DNA of 8,469 nt. Source: Gammaproteobacteria bacterium (lineage in GTDB: Bacteria; Pseudomonadota; Gammaproteobacteria; Pseudomonadales; Halieaceae). The stretch is taken from positions 1 to 8,469 of the forward strand of contig JAOUDU010000087.1 in NCBI GenBank assembly GCA_029859085.1. Direction: 5' to 3'. Below the pieces are notes generated by a model, which saw only the letters and a program-made list of their open reading frames with translations, searched no databases and had not been told where the DNA came from. The position numbers and the translations under genes are program-made. Shown here piece after piece: positions 1 through 7,578 of the stretch (position 1 is its first letter; every line of letters begins with the position of its first letter).

Positions 1-820
1 GGCGCATACTTTTCGCCGCACCGTAGGCGATGGCAAATATACCGTAGGCCTGGATCAGCAGCGGTATCGCGATCAGCAGGATCGTCTGCGGTTGCGCCAG
101 TATCTTCTGCGCCTGGAAGCCGAACAACAGCACGACGGTGGCGAGCAGGCCGATGATCGACCAGGGCTTGAGCGCGTGGGTGAAGGCAGTAACGCGCCGC
201 ACATCGCCGTTGGCGGCCAGCCTGTGCCGGGTTGCCGCACCGGCTACCAGCGGCAGCAGTACATACAGCACAACCGACAACAGCAGGGTTTCCCAGGGAA
301 CGTCGATATCGCTGACGCCGAGCAGTAAAGCCGCTATCGGTGCGAATGCGAAAATCATGATGACGTCGTTCACCGCCACCTGCACCAGGGTGTAATTGGG
401 ATCGCCCCTGGTGAGCTGGCTCCAGACGAATACCATCGCCGTACAGGGCGCGACGCCCAGCAGGATCATCCCGGCGATGTATTCGGTGGCGGACTGGGGG
501 TCGACCCAGCCCGCGAAAATGACTTTGAAGAACAGCCATCCCAGCGCGGCCATCGTAAACGGCTTGATCAGCCAGTTCACCACCAGGGTCAGGACCAGGC
601 CCTTTGGCTTCTTGCCGACATCCCGGATAGCCGAGAAGTCGACCTGCACCATCATCGGGTAAATCATGATCCAGATCAGGACCGCCACCACCAGGTTGAC
701 ATGGGCGTACTCGATCCCGGCAATCAACTCAAAAGTCCCGGGGATAAGGTTTCCCAGTGCGACGCCCGCGACGATGCACAGCCCTACCCAGAGAGTCAGG
801 AAGCGTTCGAATATTCCCAT
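1..820 (-). CDS. acr3: ACR3-family arsenite efflux permease (partial, C-terminus outside window)
   Basis: Inner-membrane carrier that exports arsenite, As(III), from the cytoplasm using the proton motive force. The first 273 residues are present, against roughly 350 for the family, so the last membrane helices lie beyond the left edge. Visible are repeated hydrophobic segments (about residues 8-28, 41-58, 76-100, 113-133, 146-168, 179-196, 221-236 and 246-268). The ACR3 signature [13 protein letters not shown] carries the conserved cysteine at C126, which is needed for As(III) transport in studied members. It is followed by [12 protein letters not shown], also typical of ACR3. The ATG overlaps the arsC stop by one base (TGATG), indicating translational coupling, and an AGGA sits a few bases upstream inside arsC. 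The second conserved functional residue of the family, a glutamate in a late helix, cannot be checked here. The family assignment is firm; this is ACR3, not the unrelated ArsB type. Confidence 0.95.
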   Translation of the reverse strand, partial: MGIFERFLTLWVGLCIVAGVALGNLIPGTFELIAGIEYAHVNLVVAVLIWIMIYPMMVQVDFSAIRDVGKKPKGLVLTLVVNWLIKPFTMAALGWLFFKVIFAGWVDPQSATEYIAGMILLGVAPCTAMVFVWSQLTRGDPNYTLVQVAVNDVIMIFAFAPIAALLLGVSDIDVPWETLLLSVVLYVLLPLVAGAATRHRLAANGDVRRVTAFTHALKPWSIIGLLATVVLLFGFQAQKILAQPQTILLIAIPLLIQAYGIFAIAYGAAKSMR

Positions 821-1287
821 CAGTCCTGCTCTCCGATTGTCTCCAGCAGTGCAGCCAGCTGCCCGGCGTCCAGAGTCTCGAACGACTGTCCGAGCAAGCG
901 CCTTATCCGCCGTTCTATTTTCCCGATGACTTGCGTGAATGCTACTGGCCCGTCCCCGGCGTCGCCTTGAGATGGATCAGGTAAACCCCAGTGCACCCTG
1001 GTGGCCTTACCCAGCCATACCGGGCAGCTCTCCCTGGCGGCATTGTCACAGACGGTGATCACGACATCCGGCTCGAAGGAGCGGACAGCGTCGATACCCT
1101 TGCTGTGCAGGCCTGCGGTTTTGTAGCCATGAAGTTCCAGGTACTGCAGGGTCAGCGGGTGAACCCTGCCCGCGGGGCTTGATCCCGCACTGGCAACCAG
1201 GATGCGATCATCGGCGATGTCGCGGGTTATCGCCTCGCTCAAAATGCTGCGGCAGGCGTTGTGGGTGCAGATGAACAGCAGCTTCAT
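820..1287 (-). CDS. arsC: Arsenate reductase, thioredoxin-coupled (LMW-PTPase-like) ArsC
   Basis: Cytoplasmic enzyme of 155 residues that reduces arsenate to arsenite for export by the ACR3 encoded next to it. The fold is that of low-molecular-weight tyrosine phosphatases. The N-terminal P-loop is CTHNACRS with nucleophile C7, C12, R13 and S14. The redox cysteine pair is C80 and C88 in [11 protein letters not shown], and the acid loop is GLPDPS with D104. The triad C7/C80/C88 points to the thioredoxin-linked mechanism rather than the glutaredoxin-linked E. coli type. The open frame extends far upstream, but that extension lies inside the DUF3604 gene in another frame and is low-complexity. 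The ATG at 1287, directly before KLLFICTHN, is the family start. It lies 25 bp after the DUF3604 stop and has no clear Shine-Dalgarno sequence, so coupling to upstream translation is likely. No arsR is visible in the window. Confidence 0.95.
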   Translation of the reverse strand: MKLLFICTHNACRSILSEAITRDIADDRILVASAGSSPAGRVHPLTLQYLELHGYKTAGLHSKGIDAVRSFEPDVVITVCDNAARESCPVWLGKATRVHWGLPDPSQGDAGDGPVAFTQVIGKIERRIRRLLGQSFETLDAGQLAALLETIGEQD

Positions 1288-1312
1288 GGGTGAAGTGCCG
1301 GCCCGCCCACGA

Positions 1313-3286
1313 TCAGGGCTTGTACCAGATCGGCGAGCTCCAGGCCCGTTCCCGGATGGTGGGCGCCGCGTGCGCGGTGGGTTCAATCCCCAGGCGCAGG
1401 GCGTCGTAGCTGCTCCAGCGGCAGGTCGGGTTCTGCAGCACCCGCACGTAGTAGAACGCCGACTGGCTCGCGTCAAACTGTGGGTCGCGCCAGAGCACCT
1501 TGAGCTCGGCCGCGCCCTTGTCCGTGGACACCTGGCAATTGGACATGTCCACACTGGCACCGTTGTCCGGGCAGCGGCCGCTTTGGGCATCGGGCAACAG
1601 CCCGTCCGCGCAGGCGATATCCACCACCTGCTCATGGCTCTCGCCGGTGGCGTCGAGCCAGCCCTTGATCATCTGCACCCGTTGCAGGGGCGCGCTCAGG
1701 GGATCGGCCATGGCCCACACCAGGAAGGCGGGCGCAGCGGCATCGGTGCCAGGGTTCAGTACGCCGCCCATCGGGACACCGCCGGCGTAGGCCTCGGAGA
1801 TCGGGTCGACGCTCGCCAGGATGTCGTCCGCGAGGTTCCAGCCGGCAAAAAAACGCAACTGGATGCGGGTCCCGCTGGTGCCGTACGCCTCCCTGGCCTG
1901 CATGGCCCGGAACAGGGCATCCCGGGTGTTCTCGGTTGCCCAGACCGCGGCCAGGCCGCCGGGGCTATAGGCGGCCAGCTGGGAGCGGTGAATCGACATG
2001 CCGGGCTCAAGGTGTTTCTGGCGCCTGATGGCGGGCCCGCTTACTGCCGCCGCCATGCCGCGATAGTCCCACTCCTCGGTGTCGCCCGGATTGGCATTGT
2101 GGGAATCGGTGGCGGCGATGATTCCGGTCTGGAAAGGGTTGATGCCGACTGTGCGCTCCAGTTGCATACCGATTTTCAGGCCCTCACGGACAAAGCCGGT
2201 GGGAAAGGCACAGGCGGTTTCCTGCCCCGGCCGGCAGGGGGCGAAAACCTGTTCGAAGCCGCATTCCTCGTCGGTGGCATTGGCGCCCAGCGCGCACTCA
2301 CTGGCCCCCTTTATCTGGTAGATTTCCGTCAGCGGCTCGGACTCCGCGCGCAGCGCCCAGTCCGCCGGTGTGTACTTGTGCCCGTAACGGGTCACCGGCC
2401 CGTAGGGCAAACCCCAGGCGCGATTGGTGTTGTGGGGAATGGTGAGGAACTCGCAGTCTTCAGCGCAGTTGAGCTCCAGTGATTTCCAGAGGTCAATCTC
2501 AGTCGGTGCATCCAGCGCCGACATCGCGAAGTCCGGTAGGTTGTCACCGCGGAAGAATACATTGCGGTGATACTTGCCGTAGTCCGGCAACGTGGGGGAG
2601 TATTCGTAGGCCTGGATCGCAGTAAAGACTCCCGGGACATTGTATTTGTCGGCCAGCGCCTTGAAGTCTGCCCAGTCAGCTCTGGCGTCGGCGAGGCATT
2701 GCTCCAGGCCGACTGCCCGGCAATAGGGACTGTTCGCGCGCTCGGGTTTACTGTTACCGCCACCACCCTCCCCACGCAGGAATTTGAAGGTGGCCATATT
2801 GGGTGTGTGTAAAATCCAGCAACTGAACTGCAGCTTCAGGGGCAGCCCGCTCTCGCCGCAGTGCCGGCGGGAGCCGAAGCCTTCGGCGTGGTCGGTAATC
2901 GCGACAAAATCCAGTGGTCGCGACAGTTGCATGGGTTCAAGGCCGTTGCTGACCAGTTTCTCACCCCGGGCGAAGCGATAGGCGTCGTCGATGGAGAGCC
3001 GGTTGCCGAACAGCAGGCTGTCGAATGACTGGTCCGTGTGCAGGTGCAACTCGCCGAAGTACAGGTTGCGATTGGCGTTGGGTTGCGGAGCGTTGTCCGA
3101 GAGGCGATCGAGGCGTGGCGCCGGGACGACGACCGCGCTTTCGCGCTGCTTTGCCAGGTCGCGTTCCAGCGCCGCATCGGTGAACGGTTCCCGCTGCCCC
3201 TGGAACCAGAAGTAAATGGTGAGCGCACCGCCGATCGCGATCACCGCGACCAGGGTAATGACTATTTTCAGCAGCTTGACCAACAT
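1313..3286 (-). CDS. DUF3604 protein, membrane-anchored, PHP-like metal-binding motifs
   Basis: 657-residue protein of the DUF3604 family, whose biochemical role I do not know. One N-terminal membrane segment (about residues 5-27, preceded by lysines at 4 and 7) makes it an inner-membrane-anchored protein with its body probably in the periplasm. Metal-site-like motifs resemble the PHP/amidohydrolase type: GELHLHT (H81, H83), AITDH (D132, H133), YHRNVFF (H240), TIPHNTN (H285) and AATDSHN (D394, H396). The family hallmark SPGGLAAVWATENTRDALFRAM followed by YGTSGTRIQLRFFAGW covers about 441-484. Fourteen cysteines, all after the membrane segment, fit disulfides in the periplasm. The ATG is well supported: GGGAG lies 8 bases upstream. 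The gene starts 49 bp after the TPR gene and ends 25 bp before arsC. Hydrolysis of a phospho- or related ester is an inference from the metal motifs and the phosphatase-like neighbour. Confidence 0.92.
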   Translation of the reverse strand: MLVKLLKIVITLVAVIAIGGALTIYFWFQGQREPFTDAALERDLAKQRESAVVVPAPRLDRLSDNAPQPNANRNLYFGELHLHTDQSFDSLLFGNRLSIDDAYRFARGEKLVSNGLEPMQLSRPLDFVAITDHAEGFGSRRHCGESGLPLKLQFSCWILHTPNMATFKFLRGEGGGGNSKPERANSPYCRAVGLEQCLADARADWADFKALADKYNVPGVFTAIQAYEYSPTLPDYGKYHRNVFFRGDNLPDFAMSALDAPTEIDLWKSLELNCAEDCEFLTIPHNTNRAWGLPYGPVTRYGHKYTPADWALRAESEPLTEIYQIKGASECALGANATDEECGFEQVFAPCRPGQETACAFPTGFVREGLKIGMQLERTVGINPFQTGIIAATDSHNANPGDTEEWDYRGMAAAVSGPAIRRQKHLEPGMSIHRSQLAAYSPGGLAAVWATENTRDALFRAMQAREAYGTSGTRIQLRFFAGWNLADDILASVDPISEAYAGGVPMGGVLNPGTDAAAPAFLVWAMADPLSAPLQRVQMIKGWLDATGESHEQVVDIACADGLLPDAQSGRCPDNGASVDMSNCQVSTDKGAAELKVLWRDPQFDASQSAFYYVRVLQNPTCRWSSYDALRLGIEPTAHAAPTIRERAWSSPIWYKP

Positions 3287-3335
3287 GGCGCATACTCCCG
3301 CTTCAATGCAGGCAGTCTAGCGCAACCGGCGGCAA

Positions 3336-4184
3336 TTACCGAGCAGCGCCCGGGCCGCTGCCTGCGCGCTGCGCCTCTGCCTGCAACCGGATGGTTGTCG
3401 CAAGCAGTTCGCGGCGCAGCGCGGTCGTGCGCCCTGACTCCAGTTGCTCCCGCGCCACCGCCAGGTAGGGCAGGGCCTCCCCTGGCCTTGCGTCCATCAG
3501 CAGTAATTCGGCGACCTCCACCTGCCACTGGGGTGTGGCCTTGAGCCTCTGGTCGAGCCCGGCCATGCGCTCGATTGCGCGCTGGTAATTGCCGCGGCCC
3601 TTTTCCAGTTCGATCGCGTAGCGTTGCAGCGGGGTTATCGGGCCGCGCTGCGCGACCCGCTTGTCCAGCAGGGCGAGGGCCTCATCGACTCCCCGGTCCG
3701 GCAGGCCGGCCAGCAGGCGGGCGGTGGCGATGTAGTAGCCGGGGTCCAGCGAGTCGCTGAGGCCCAGCAGGGTTTCATAATCAGCCAGCGCCTCCCTGTT
3801 CTTGCCGGTATCGCGCAACAGGCGGGCGCGGTAATCCAGGCTGCCCCGGTCCTGCGGGTAAGCCTGCAGGTAGCGGTTGAAGTAGGGCAGGGCCGACGCG
3901 TAATCACCCGCCCTGTAGAGCAGGACTCCGTGGGTGAACGCTGCTTCCACCGGGTCCCCCGCCTCCTCAGCCCGCAGCACATCAGCCAGCGCCAGGTCCG
4001 GCTGGTTGCTCTCTGCATAAGCCATGGCGCGCTGCAGCAGCAGGACCTGGTCCGCGGGATTCTGCCCGATGCGCTGCGATAGCGCGTCAATGCGTTGACC
4101 GACGGCGGCATCGGCCGATACCGGGACGGGGTGTAACAGGGCGAGGAGCAGCCAGGCAGTGCAGGGGAAAAGGGGAAGTTTCAC
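3336..4184 (-). CDS. Exported tetratricopeptide-repeat (TPR) protein
   Basis: About 282 residues with an N-terminal export signal and a helical TPR body. The GTG start at 4184 gives a compact signal peptide: MK, then a hydrophobic core PLFPCTAWLLLALL, with probable cleavage near VSA-DA (residue 24). A TTG at 4214 would add ten proline-rich residues and has a GGGGGA six bases upstream, so it is a real alternative; the choice rests on signal-peptide shape. Repeats are visible at about residues 44-74 (AMAYAESNQPDLALADVLRA), 80-112 (GVLLYRAGDYASALPYFNRY) and 115-147 (ARLLRDTGKNREALADYETL), with weaker helices after. C8 has no lipobox context, so this is a periplasmic protein rather than a lipoprotein. 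Such repeats bind protein partners; with a phosphatase-like gene before it and DUF3604 after it, a scaffold or accessory role to one of them is an inference. Confidence 0.85.
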   Translation of the reverse strand: MKLPLFPCTAWLLLALLHPVPVSADAAVGQRIDALSQRIGQNPADQVLLLQRAMAYAESNQPDLALADVLRAEEAGDPVEAAFTHGVLLYRAGDYASALPYFNRYLQAYPQDRGSLDYRARLLRDTGKNREALADYETLLGLSDSLDPGYYIATARLLAGLPDRGVDEALALLDKRVAQRGPITPLQRYAIELEKGRGNYQRAIERMAGLDQRLKATPQWQVEVAELLLMDARPGEALPYLAVAREQLESGRTTALRRELLATTIRLQAEAQRAGSGPGAAR

Positions 4185-4234
4185 GGGAATGGGGGGAGTG
4201 GGGGATGCGGGCAACCGCTATCCCCCGAGCGTGC

Positions 4235-5701
4235 TTACCGGGTCATGACAAACGAGTCGAGCACGCTGCCATTCATATCCACGAAGCTCGCCTCCAGCCG
4301 GTCGGCGCCCGCATCGATTACAACCGAGCCGATTTCCAGCTTGCTGAAGAAGTTCGCGGGGTGCGGATAGCCCGAAGTGGTAAAGGTGACTTTGCCACCA
4401 TTGCCCGCCACGGTGTAAACAACCTTGTCGTCAGCACCATCGCGGGCGATCTGGGTATAGGCCTCATCACCCTGGCCGCTGGCCGGCTGACCTGAATCGT
4501 TGAGCTCGGCCATTGTCGCCGGGTCAAAGGTGTCCGAAAGGCCGGTATGGCCATTGATATAATAGGATCGCTCGTAAATATGGCTGTGGCCACTGTAGGC
4601 CAGGTCCACGCCGTACTGCTCGAACACCGGGGTGAACTCTTCGCGAATCGCGAATATCGGCTGGTCGATGCCGCCCAGTTCGCTGTCTGAATCGTGGCTG
4701 CCCTTGGTATAGGGCGGGTGGTGGAATATCACCACGGTCCAGTCCAGGCTGTTGGCTGACAGGTCGTCTTTCAGCCATTGCAGCATCGCGGCGCGGCTGT
4801 CGGGATCGCGGATGGACAGTTGTGAGTCCAGGCTGACGATATGTACGTTGGCATAATCGAAGGAATAATACTGCTCGGTGCCGCTGGGCAGGCCGCCGAT
4901 CTCGCCGTCGGTGGGCAGGGTAAAGATATTGAGATAGGGCATCGGGCTGTCCGGCGCCGGGTCGGGACCCCCCTGAGACCCATCGCCGATTATTGTGTAG
5001 TCATCCGGGCTGGTGGTGGTGGAAATCCCTAAACTTCCCATCTCGTGGTTGCCGATCGTGGGCCACAACGGGGTGGTGGCCAGGAGCGTCGTGTAGACAT
5101 CGAAGATAGCCTTCTGGTGCTCCAGGTCGGTGCCCTGGTTATAGGCGTTGTCACCGAGCATCAGGAACAGGTCGGCGGGCTCATCTCCGTGGTTTTTGAC
5201 AAAGGTTTCAAACCCGTCACGCACATAGCCTGCCTCCGGGTCGTCTGTTCCCCCCACTCCGGAATCCCCCACAATCCAGATGCGGGTATTCCCATCCTCC
5301 GGCAACTCGCCCGCCGCCGGGGCGGTGCGGAAACTGTGCCCGGCATCCGCCGTGCCCGCTCCGCCGACGGAGTAGTAGTAGGTGGTACCCGGCTCCAGGC
5401 CGGACAGCAACACCTCGCTGTGGCCGGTGGCGGTGACCGTGGCGCTGGTCTTGCTTTCCGCCGGCAGGGCCGCCATGTCGGTACCGAAGCAGAGGCTGCT
5501 GGCCTCGGCGCCGCCGTCCCTGTTGCCGCGCCACTTGACGATCACGCTGTTGCTACCCAGTTGCTGCAGGAACAGGCGCTCCGGCTGTACCTCCGCACCC
5601 TCACAGGTGGCCGCGGCCTTCTTGTTATTGTTGTTGCCATCACTGCAGCCGGCCAATACCAGGCCGGTGACGAGCAGTAACGGAATAAGGGGATTGTTCA
5701 T
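4235..5701 (-). CDS. Purple-acid-phosphatase-like metallophosphoesterase lipoprotein
   Basis: 488-residue lipoprotein predicted to hydrolyse phosphoesters at the cell surface or in the periplasm. The lipobox LAGC gives lipidated C19; S20 at +2 favours the outer membrane. An asparagine-rich linker (24-26 and nearby) follows. Residues about 35-128 form a fibronectin-III-like domain of the purple acid phosphatase N-terminal type (VIVKWRGN; SGLEPGTTYYYSV). The catalytic domain follows with the dinuclear-metal set intact: GDSG (D146), GDNAY (D184, Y187), GNHE (N218, H219), IFHHPPY (H327) and GHSH (H372, H374). Tyrosine in GDNAY is the purple acid phosphatase ligand that gives the iron charge-transfer colour. 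The ATG at 5701 is preferred because GAGGTGA lies just upstream; a GTG at 5710 falls inside that ribosome site. The n-region lacks lysine or arginine, unusual for a lipoprotein signal. First gene of the presumed operon; substrate unknown. Confidence 0.92.
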   Translation of the reverse strand: MNNPLIPLLLVTGLVLAGCSDGNNNNKKAAATCEGAEVQPERLFLQQLGSNSVIVKWRGNRDGGAEASSLCFGTDMAALPAESKTSATVTATGHSEVLLSGLEPGTTYYYSVGGAGTADAGHSFRTAPAAGELPEDGNTRIWIVGDSGVGGTDDPEAGYVRDGFETFVKNHGDEPADLFLMLGDNAYNQGTDLEHQKAIFDVYTTLLATTPLWPTIGNHEMGSLGISTTTSPDDYTIIGDGSQGGPDPAPDSPMPYLNIFTLPTDGEIGGLPSGTEQYYSFDYANVHIVSLDSQLSIRDPDSRAAMLQWLKDDLSANSLDWTVVIFHHPPYTKGSHDSDSELGGIDQPIFAIREEFTPVFEQYGVDLAYSGHSHIYERSYYINGHTGLSDTFDPATMAELNDSGQPASGQGDEAYTQIARDGADDKVVYTVAGNGGKVTFTTSGYPHPANFFSKLEIGSVVIDAGADRLEASFVDMNGSVLDSFVMTR

Positions 5702-5706
5702 CGGGT

Positions 5707-5713
5707 TCACCTC
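5707..5713 (-). promoter_or_regulatory. Ribosome binding site that decides the lipoprotein start
   Basis: GAGGTGA, read on the minus strand, ends 5 bases before the ATG at 5701, with AGG 8 bases away. The in-frame GTG at 5708-5710 is part of this element, so it is unlikely to be the start. Confidence 0.7.
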
Positions 5714-5747
5714 GGTGGCTTGATATCGCTTATCTTTATGATGGGCG

Positions 5748-5777
5748 AGTGTAAGCCAACAGGAATGTGAAAATCAA
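5748..5777 (-). promoter_or_regulatory. Candidate sigma-70 promoter of the metallophosphatase-arsenic operon
   Basis: On the minus strand, TTGATT (5777-5772) and TACACT (5753-5748) are separated by 18 bases. Each matches 4 of 6 consensus positions. Transcription would begin near 5741, leaving a leader of about 40 bases before the ATG at 5701. The match is moderate and no operator is obvious beside it. Confidence 0.3.
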
Positions 5778-5907
5778 ACCAGGGCCGGCTATTGCACTTG
5801 ACTGTGTGCGCACTGCGCCTGCGCGCAAAATGGCAAGCGTGCTGCCGAGGAATCACGATAGAATTCCGGGGACCTGTAATCAGGGCTTAAAGAGCGAGCA
5901 TCCCGCC

Positions 5908-7368
5908 TTGTCGAAGAATGCAGTTGGACACAACCCGAACCCGGCCCCGCGCATGCCGGACACCTACCTGGTGATCGCCGCGGTGGCGCTGTGTGCCTAT
6001 GCCCTCGGGTTTTTCCTGCCGCCGGGACTGTTTTCGCTGGTGGACCAGGTGCGTGACGGTGCCGTGGTGCAGGTGATCGACCCGGACAGCTTCCGCTTCG
6101 TCGAGGGCAGCCTCAGCCTGCCGCTGTTTTCCAGCGACGGCTCCCCCGCGCTGTTCAACGCGATATTCGAGGGCATGGTCTCCGGCAGTCGCACCGGGGG
6201 TGCGGTCGGGATCATGGCGTTTATCCTGTTGACGGGCGGTGCATTCGGCGTGGTGCTGGCGACCGGTTCGGTCAATCGCGGCCTCGGCGGGTTGATCGCC
6301 CGGGGCAACTCCGATGGGCGGGTACTGCTGTGCAGCCTGTTCCTGGTGTTTTCCCTGGGGGGTGCGGTGTTCGGGATGAGCGAGGAAACCATTCCCTTTG
6401 TGATCATGCTGGTCCCGGTAATGAAACGCCTGGGCTACGACAATGTCACCACGCTGCTGGTGACCTTTATCGCCACCCAGGTCGGCTTCGCCACCTCCTG
6501 GATGAACCCGTTCAGCGTCGCCATCGCCCAGGGTATCGCCCAGCTGCCCCTGCTCAGCGGCCTGCCGCTGCGGCTGGGGATGTGGTCGGTGTTCACCCTG
6601 TTCGGCATCGCATTTACGCTGCGCTACTCGGCGCGAACCCGCAACCCGGACCTGCCCGGCGAGGCGGCATCCCCGTCCCACGGGACGGGATTGCGGTGGG
6701 CGGACAGGCTGGTGCTGGCCGCCCTGGCCGCTACGATCGTCTGGATAATCTGGGGAGTGGTCTTCGCGGGCTACTACCTGCCTGAAATTGCCACCCAGTT
6801 TGTGATCCTCGGCATCGTCGCGGGGTTTATCGGTACCTGCTTTCGACTCGATGGCATGCATGCGAACGGGGCGGTGCAGGCGTTTCGCCAGGGCGCCATG
6901 GACCTGCTGCCGGCGGCGCTGGTGGTGGGCTTTGCCCGGGGCATCGTTTTCCTGCTGGGGGGCGATGACCCGACCCGCCCCAGCCTGATGAACACGCTGT
7001 TGTTCTACGGCAGCGAATCAATCAACGGGCTGCCCGACTGGCTCGCCGCCTGGGGCATGCTCTGTTTCCAGTCGGTCTTCAATTTCTTTGTCACCTCGGG
7101 CTCCGGCCAGGCGGCCCTGACCATGCCCCTGATGGCGCCATTATCCGACCTGATCGGCGTCACCCGCCAGGTGGCGGTACTGGCCTTCCAGCTTGGCGAC
7201 GGGCTCACCAATATGATCGTGCCCACCTCCGCCTCACTGATGGGCTGCCTTGGCGCCGCGCGCCTCGACTGGCTGCAGTGGCTGCGGGTGGCCAGGTGGT
7301 TCTTCCTGGGTCTGCTCGTGCTCGCCAGTGCATTTGTGGTGCTGGCTACGATTTTCGGCTACCACTGA
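5908..7368 (+). CDS. YfcC-family (ion transporter superfamily) membrane carrier
   Basis: Inner-membrane secondary transporter of the YfcC family, related to DcuC-type C4-dicarboxylate carriers; the substrate of the family is not settled. About 486 residues from this start, with roughly twelve hydrophobic segments. Signatures: MPDTYLVI opening the first helix; [63 protein letters not shown]; and the late hairpin [20 protein letters not shown] followed by [15 protein letters not shown]. The start is uncertain. TTG at 5908 gives about 15 residues before MPDTY, which suits the family, with a weak GAG 9 bases upstream. ATG 5953 (471 residues) would start at MPDTY itself, and ATG 5830 or GTG 5767 would add an unconserved-looking tail. 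None has a strong ribosome site. It is divergent from the arsenic operon and alone on its strand here, so a functional link to the operon is not indicated. Confidence 0.9.
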   Translation: MSKNAVGHNPNPAPRMPDTYLVIAAVALCAYALGFFLPPGLFSLVDQVRDGAVVQVIDPDSFRFVEGSLSLPLFSSDGSPALFNAIFEGMVSGSRTGGAVGIMAFILLTGGAFGVVLATGSVNRGLGGLIARGNSDGRVLLCSLFLVFSLGGAVFGMSEETIPFVIMLVPVMKRLGYDNVTTLLVTFIATQVGFATSWMNPFSVAIAQGIAQLPLLSGLPLRLGMWSVFTLFGIAFTLRYSARTRNPDLPGEAASPSHGTGLRWADRLVLAALAATIVWIIWGVVFAGYYLPEIATQFVILGIVAGFIGTCFRLDGMHANGAVQAFRQGAMDLLPAALVVGFARGIVFLLGGDDPTRPSLMNTLLFYGSESINGLPDWLAAWGMLCFQSVFNFFVTSGSGQAALTMPLMAPLSDLIGVTRQVAVLAFQLGDGLTNMIVPTSASLMGCLGAARLDWLQWLRVARWFFLGLLVLASAFVVLATIFGYH

Positions 7369-7406
7369 TCCCGGGCGGATTGGCGGCTCGCGCCTTGTCG
7401 CCATAC

Positions 7407-7452
7407 GGCGGCAATGTTTTCTTCAACCCGCCCGCATTATCAAATTGCCGCC
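7407..7452. repeat. Inverted repeat with 28-base loop
   Basis: GGCGGCAAT (7407-7415) and ATTGCCGCC (7444-7452) are perfect 9-base complements around a 28-base spacer, just after the carrier gene. A transcript could fold it. The long loop and missing T-run make a classical intrinsic terminator doubtful. Confidence 0.4.
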
Positions 7453-7466
7453 AGTCGCCTGGTCTG

Positions 7467-7483
7467 GAGATGGTCGCCATCTC
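7467..7483. repeat. Short perfect hairpin, possible weak terminator
   Basis: GAGATGG and CCATCTC pair perfectly around a 3-base TCG loop, about 100 bases after the carrier stop. The following bases contain only a short TTT, so termination on the plus strand would be weak. On the minus strand it lies about 95 bases past the stop of the small secreted protein gene. Confidence 0.35.
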
Positions 7484-7578
7484 ACGCGTTTCATATTACA
7501 AGGCAACTTCCGAACCTCTTTGCGGCAGAGTTTCCAATGGCTTTGCTGGTCGTGTTCACCGACCAGCTAAAATGCCAC

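Larger units (their letters stand above)
5702..5907. other. Divergent intergenic region
   Basis: Roughly 200 bases between the divergent lipoprotein and YfcC-type genes. It holds the candidate minus-strand promoter and the lipoprotein ribosome site. The frame of the carrier gene stays open through here back to a GTG at 5767, but codon third positions are mixed, unlike the strongly G/C-ending codons of the gene body, so I read it as mostly non-coding. A TTGACT at 5798-5803 has no convincing -10 partner on the plus strand. No riboswitch or palindromic operator was recognised. Confidence 0.5.
7369..7578. other. Convergent intergenic region
   Basis: About 210 bases between the 3' ends of the carrier gene and the small secreted protein gene. 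It contains two inverted repeats (7407-7452 and 7467-7483), neither followed by a clear U-tract. Short open frames cross it, but they lack ribosome sites and family features. No convincing gene was seen. Confidence 0.5.

Noticed and set aside
1288..1635. Upstream extension of the arsC frame to 1635
   Set aside because: It lies inside the DUF3604 gene in another frame, its translation is Arg/Pro/Thr-rich and low in complexity, and ArsC proteins begin at the KLLFICTHN region.
1202..2482. 426-residue plus-strand open frame
   Set aside because: Antisense to the DUF3604 gene with strong family motifs; Gly/Ala/Arg/Val-rich translation with no domain, typical of a high-GC shadow frame.
3287..3296. 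Ten-base GGCGCATACT also present at 1-10
   Set aside because: Two copies in different contexts (inside acr3 and upstream of DUF3604) with no extended identity; likely chance.
5045..5680. 211-residue plus-strand open frame
   Set aside because: Antisense to the metallophosphatase gene, whose catalytic motifs are all intact; the translation shows no family features.
5887..6861. 324-residue minus-strand open frame
   Set aside because: Antisense to the YfcC-type carrier; His/Gln/Arg/Gly-rich translation without features, while the plus strand has clear membrane segments and family signatures.
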